Source: Paracoccus fistulariae (GTDB taxonomy: Bacteria > Pseudomonadota > Alphaproteobacteria > Rhodobacterales > Rhodobacteraceae). From it: DNA of 64,000 nucleotides. Numbering within the stretch: position 1 is the stretch's first letter; every line of letters starts with the position of its first letter. The translations under genes were made by a program, and so were the position numbers. Positions 60,394 through 64,000 of the stretch are shown one piece after another. The stretch covers positions 2,142,001-2,206,000 of the forward strand of contig NZ_CP067136.1 of NCBI RefSeq assembly GCF_028553785.1. The letters are read 5' to 3'. Below the pieces are notes generated by a model, which did not search any database, was not told the DNA's origin, and worked only from the letters and a program-made list of their open reading frames with translations.

Positions 60394-62537
60394 CCGCGCC
60401 TCCACTCGTGAAACCGTTCCAGCAGGGCCAGCGCACGCGGATTGACATGGGCGCGACGCCAGACGCCGGCGGTGGATTTCGCGGCCTCAGCCCAGGTGGG
60501 ATAGATATGGATGGTGCCCAGGATCTTGTTCAGGCCCAGCCCGTGTTTCATCGCCAGCACGAATTCGGCGATCAGATCGCCCGCATGATCGCCGACGATG
60601 GTGACGCCCAGAATGCGGTCCTTGCCGGGCGGGGTCAGCACCTTGACGAACCCATGCGCGGCTCCGTCGGTGATGGCGCGGTCCAGTTCCGCCAGATCGA
60701 AGCGCGTCACCTCGACCGCGATGCCCTTGTCGCGGGCCTCGGCCTCGGACAGGCCGAGGCGGGCGACCTCGGGATCGGTAAAAGTGGCCCAGGGGATCAC
60801 CCGGTAGTCGGCCTTGAAGCGCTTCGGCATCCCGAACAGCGCATTGACGCTGGCAAACCAAGCCTGATGCGAGGCCGTATGCGTGAACTGAAACGGCCCG
60901 GCCACATCGCCCGCCGCAAGGATATTGGGAAAGCGCGTTTCCAGAAACTCATTCACCTCGACCGTGCGACCGGCGGGGATGTCCAGCTTTTCCAGACCGA
61001 ACCCTTCCAGCCGGGCGCTGCGCCCCACGGCAACGATCATCTGGTCAAAGGTGATGCGGCGGGTCTGACCATCGGCCTCGACCTCAATCCACTTGCCGTC
61101 ATCCGCGCCGCAGCCGACCGCCTTGTGCCCGGTCAGCACGGTCACGCCATCCCTGCGCAAGTACTCCTCGACGAGGTCCGAGACCTCTTCATCCTCGCGG
61201 ATCATCAGCCGTGGCGCCATTTCGATCTGCGTCACCTCGGATCCCAGCCGGGCGAAGGCCTGCGACAGTTCGCAGCCGATCGGCCCTCCGCCCAGAACCA
61301 CCAGACGGCGCGGCGGATGGTCCTGATCCGACAGCCGGTCCCATAATGTGTCCGAGGTCAGCGGATCGACCTGATCCAGACCCGGCAAGGGGGGCATGGT
61401 GGCGCGCGCGCCCGTGGCGATGATGACGGCGCGGGTGCTCAGACGCTGCGTGCCGCCATCCTGCAAGGCAATCTCCACCGTCCAGGGGTCGATCAGGCTG
61501 GCACGGCCCTTGATCACCTCGACCCCCAGACCGGTATAGCGTTCCACACTGTCATGCGGGGCGATGCGGGCGATGGCCTGATGCACGCGCGCCATCACCT
61601 GCCGGAACGGGATCTGCGGCGGGGTATCGGTCAGCCCCCAGTGACCCGCATGGCGCATCTGATGCGCCAGCGTCGCGCTGCGGATCAGCGTTTTCGACGG
61701 CACACAGCCATAGTTCAGGCAATCGCCGCCCATCTCACCCGCCTCGACCAGTGTCACCCTGGCCTTGACCGCCGCCGCGATATAGGCCGAGACCAGCCCG
61801 GCAGAGCCTGCGCCGATCACCACCAGATTGCGGTCAAAGCGTTTCGGCCTGTCCCATCCGGCATAGACGCGCCGCCGCCGCCACAGGCCCAGCACGGCCC
61901 GCGCGATCCAGGGAAACAGCGCCAGCAGGGCGAAGGACGCCAGAATCGGGCCCGAGACGATCCCCGACAGGCTGTCCAGCCCCGCCAGCTGCGTGCCCGC
62001 ATTCACGTAAACCGCCGTCCCGGCCAGCATCCCCGCCTGACTGACCCAATAGAAGGTCCAGACCGGCATCGGTGTCAGCCCCATCAGCAGATTGACCGCA
62101 AAGAAGGGCACGACCGGGATCAGGCGCAGCGAGAACAGGTAGAAGGCGCCATCGCGCTTCAGCCCCGCCTCGATCTTGTCGGCCCGCGACCCCAGCCTGG
62201 CCCGCACCCAGTCCCGCGCCAGATAACGCGCGCCCAGAAAGGCCAGCGTCGCGCCGATGGCAGAGGCGAAAGAGACCAGCAGCAATCCCTGCCAGAAGCC
62301 GAACATCGCCCCCGCCGCCAGCGTCAGCCAGACGGCGATGGGCAGCGACAGGGTGGTGATCGCGACATAGATCAGGAAAAACACCACGGCCACCGCGACC
62401 GGGCGCGCCTGTTGCAGTTCCGTCAGCCCGGCAAGCTGATCGCGCAGGCCATCAAGGCTCAGATCCTGACCGCGCAGGAAAAACAGCACCAGAATGACGA
62501 CCAGCGCAAGAATGGCTATAAGAGCAGGTCGTTTCAC
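60390..62537 (-). CDS. VTT/DedA-type membrane domain fused to a pyridine nucleotide-disulfide reductase (GTG start)
   Basis: A 715-residue fusion. Residues about 1-230 form a VTT (SNARE-associated/DedA) membrane domain with about six helices (YVAITTLSLPIAVWLTLAAG, FSLRLIPVVPFFAVNLLMGL). Residues about 235-715 form a mercuric-reductase-like flavoprotein: FAD motif VVIGAGSAGLVSAY, redox pair GGDCLNYGCVPSK, NAD motif VVLGGGPIGCEL, and the dimer interface HIYPTWAEA with the catalytic His region. No Hg-binding domain or terminal Cys pair is present. The GTG at 62537 has GGAAGGA seven bases upstream. It heads the ynjF-B-C-D run. Confidence 0.92.
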   Translation of the reverse strand: MKRPALIAILALVVILVLFFLRGQDLSLDGLRDQLAGLTELQQARPVAVAVVFFLIYVAITTLSLPIAVWLTLAAGAMFGFWQGLLLVSFASAIGATLAFLGARYLARDWVRARLGSRADKIEAGLKRDGAFYLFSLRLIPVVPFFAVNLLMGLTPMPVWTFYWVSQAGMLAGTAVYVNAGTQLAGLDSLSGIVSGPILASFALLALFPWIARAVLGLWRRRRVYAGWDRPKRFDRNLVVIGAGSAGLVSAYIAAAVKARVTLVEAGEMGGDCLNYGCVPSKTLIRSATLAHQMRHAGHWGLTDTPPQIPFRQVMARVHQAIARIAPHDSVERYTGLGVEVIKGRASLIDPWTVEIALQDGGTQRLSTRAVIIATGARATMPPLPGLDQVDPLTSDTLWDRLSDQDHPPRRLVVLGGGPIGCELSQAFARLGSEVTQIEMAPRLMIREDEEVSDLVEEYLRRDGVTVLTGHKAVGCGADDGKWIEVEADGQTRRITFDQMIVAVGRSARLEGFGLEKLDIPAGRTVEVNEFLETRFPNILAAGDVAGPFQFTHTASHQAWFASVNALFGMPKRFKADYRVIPWATFTDPEVARLGLSEAEARDKGIAVEVTRFDLAELDRAITDGAAHGFVKVLTPPGKDRILGVTIVGDHAGDLIAEFVLAMKHGLGLNKILGTIHIYPTWAEAAKSTAGVWRRAHVNPRALALLERFHEWRRG

Positions 62538-62637
62538 AATGGTTCCTTCCCGAGGTTCAGCAGATCAGATCGTCATATCACTGTTGAAAGCAACTCGTTC
62601 CAGAAGGCGAAACGTTACATGATTTTTCCTTGTGGCA

Positions 62638-63267
62638 TTACCCGCGCAGCCCGGCAACCGCCCGGACCGCTGCCTGTCCGATGCGGCGCAGCCCTGCGGC
62701 ATCCTGGCCCGCGCGGGCCCGCTGCACGATCCCGCGCGCCATGGCGGCGATCAGCGACGCGCTGACCTGTGACGGGCAGTCACCCTCTTCCGGCCAGCCA
62801 TCGGCGACAAGCCGTTCCGCGATCCGCGATTCCAGCGCGACCAGCCTGCGGTTACACTCTTCTTGCAGCAGGGCGTTATTGGTCGCGGCCTCCAGAAGCA
62901 CGCTGGAGACAAGACAGCCCCGCATCCGCGGATCGCCTGCGGACAGTTGCACGATCTGGGCAAAGAAGGCGGTCAGATCCTCTTCCAGCGACCCCTTGGG
63001 ACCAAGCGCGCGCCAAACCGGCCTCAACCGCGTTTCCGCGTAATGTGCCAGCGCCGCCAGAAACAGGCCCTGTTTGCTGTCAAAGGTCTTGTACAGGCTG
63101 TGTCGCGGCATCCCCATGGCCCGGCACAACATGTCCACCGGCGCCTGATCATATCCCTTCATCCAGAAAATGCGCATCGCGGCATCCACTGCGCTGGTCT
63201 GGTCATAGCCTCGGGGGCGCCCCCTGCTCCGCAGGAATGAGGTGTCAGGCATGAACTGAACTTGCAT
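62638..63267 (-). CDS. TetR-family transcriptional regulator
   Basis: A 209-residue TetR protein: N-terminal HTH about residues 20-65 (DAAMRIFWMKGYDQAPVDML, then MGMPRHSLYKTFDSKQGLF) and a helical ligand domain. GRPRGYDQ at the start and the C-terminal layout place it near the NemR/AcuR-like groups. Start at 63267 is the first ATG; 63252 is an alternative, and neither has a strong ribosome site. It lies 100 bases upstream of the reductase operon on the same strand, so it may regulate that operon. Confidence 0.85.
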   Translation of the reverse strand: MQVQFMPDTSFLRSRGRPRGYDQTSAVDAAMRIFWMKGYDQAPVDMLCRAMGMPRHSLYKTFDSKQGLFLAALAHYAETRLRPVWRALGPKGSLEEDLTAFFAQIVQLSAGDPRMRGCLVSSVLLEAATNNALLQEECNRRLVALESRIAERLVADGWPEEGDCPSQVSASLIAAMARGIVQRARAGQDAAGLRRIGQAAVRAVAGLRG

Positions 63268-63370
63268 CAACGATCCGGTTTCAGGATAGCTGACACGCTA
63301 TCAGCCAACAAGTTAACCATACGTAAATTTGCGTCAGAACTGATTTATTTTCCTTGGGCGCAGCGGCCCC

Positions 63371-64000
63371 TCAGCTGCCCCATTCCAAGACGATTTTCTG
63401 CGCCAGCCGGGACAGGTCGGGCGCCACCAGATCCGGCTGCGGCACATGCGCACCGGGCAGCGGCGCGTTGACGCCATGCGTGACCAGCGCGCCCTTGCCG
63501 CCAAGCGCCTGCATCCCCATCGTGTCCCAGACATGGCAGGCCACAAGGCACAGGTCCGAAAACGGCGCCTGCAGCGCATCGGCCACCAGCTGATAGGTCT
63601 GCGGCGCGGGTTTGAAATGGCCCGAGGGCGCGACGCTGAAGGCGCCTTCGAAGAAATGGCCCAGACCGGCCATATCCAGCGTCGACGGCCCGTCCGAGGG
63701 CGGCGAATTCGTCAGCGTGACCATGCGAAATCCGCTGCTGCGCAGCAGATCCAGCGCCATGGCCGCGTCCGGATGTGCGGGCATGGATCCAAGCCTGCGG
63801 CGCAGATGCGCCACATCGCTGTCGGAAATCGTCCGCCCGCGGATCTGCCCCATCATCTGCAGCACCGACCCGGCCAGCGTGGCAAAATTCTCTTTCACGC
63901 CGATCAGGGTCAGGCTTTGTGAATAAAGGATCAGCTGCGCGAACCAGTCGCGCATCACCGCCGGATCGCCAAAGAGATCGTCGAAAACCGGTTCAAGATA
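63371..64000 (-). CDS. Haloacid dehalogenase, type II (N-terminus beyond the window)
   Basis: The frame is open from the right edge: LEPVFDDLFGDPAVMRDWFA, then about 195 further residues. It shows HAD features after motif I: TLTNSPPSDG (motif II Ser/Thr region), FKPAPQTYQLVA (motif III Lys), and LVACHVWDTMGMQALGGKGA (motif IV). This matches (S)-2-haloacid dehalogenase-like enzymes of HAD subclass II. The N-terminal DxYGT nucleophile motif lies off the window. The ATG at 63958 is internal, not the start. Confidence 0.88.
   Translation of the reverse strand, partial: YLEPVFDDLFGDPAVMRDWFAQLILYSQSLTLIGVKENFATLAGSVLQMMGQIRGRTISDSDVAHLRRRLGSMPAHPDAAMALDLLRSSGFRMVTLTNSPPSDGPSTLDMAGLGHFFEGAFSVAPSGHFKPAPQTYQLVADALQAPFSDLCLVACHVWDTMGMQALGGKGALVTHGVNAPLPGAHVPQPDLVAPDLSRLAQKIVLEWGS

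Noticed and set aside
60390..62537. Mercury-resistance operon (merA)
   Set aside because: The flavoprotein lacks the N-terminal HMA domain and C-terminal Cys pair, and no merR, merT or merP is nearby.
1..64000. CRISPR arrays, restriction-modification or other classical defence genes
   Set aside because: No regularly spaced repeats, cas, methylase or abortive-infection motifs were seen.

Overview
The window is a dense, GC-rich stretch of bacterial chromosome from an alphaproteobacterium of the order Rhodobacterales, most likely Paracoccus or a close relative. The reasons are the high G+C (roughly 60-67 % by eye), the gene cluster SDR-uvrC-pgsA-moaD-moaE, a plant-type glutamate-cysteine ligase, a TRAP transporter operon, a fused mrpAB antiporter gene and a DUF1127-like small protein. 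Nothing was searched against a database; all family names come from motifs and recognition of the translated sequence.

Layout. 1-6600: end of suhB, divergent metR/metF, a DMT exporter, a DUF2235 hydrolase, ornithine decarboxylase, a low-GC orphan membrane protein and a secreted PRC-barrel protein. 6700-10400: an HxlR regulator facing a tandem DUF1428 protein and a double VOC protein, then a DUF1127-like gene and a second DMT exporter. 10500-13660: dctPQM TRAP operon. 13860-19600: valS, DUF1992 gene, a HisC-like aminotransferase, a porin. 19640-25800: free-standing Lrp-type ligand domain, MATE pump, pyrB with a degenerate pyrC, plsY, an MscS channel and a small membrane protein. 25950-34300: gshA, a PH-like membrane protein, moaE, moaD, pgsA, uvrC, an AT-rich gap with a perfect DnaA box, an SDR, a 38-residue membrane peptide coupled to an S49 peptidase, and a LacI regulator.

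34400-38180 is the only clearly accessory region. Two tRNA genes, Arg(CCT) and Ala(CGC), bracket a decayed mobile element. It holds a truncated replication-type HTH gene, half of an IS256-family transposase fused at a deletion junction to the tail of a conjugative coupling protein, an intact small gene with a near-consensus promoter, and a large serine recombinase inactivated by a nonsense codon plus an apparent internal deletion.

38240-49500: trxC, aroQ, a TauE/SafE exporter, a ruvC-ruvA-htpX-ruvB operon, and the six-gene Mrp Na+/H+ antiporter operon (A and B fused). 49520-64000: an orphan contractile-tail tube-like protein, a LysR regulator with a clear T-N11-A box in front of a Tat-exported degenerate MBL protein and an NAD(P)-binding protein, a DUF302 protein, an NDH-2-like flavoprotein, an EEP-family hydrolase, a DUF3047 protein, and a translationally coupled operon resembling E. 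coli ynjB-C-D-F. That operon also carries a VTT-membrane/disulfide-reductase fusion. A TetR regulator and a haloacid dehalogenase running off the edge close the window.

Most of the window is ordinary housekeeping chromosome. The best leads are the ynj-like operon with its membrane-anchored reductase, the orphan tail-tube gene, the atypical patch inside valS, the DnaA-box region upstream of uvrC, and the decayed tRNA-bounded element with one still well-expressed-looking small gene.
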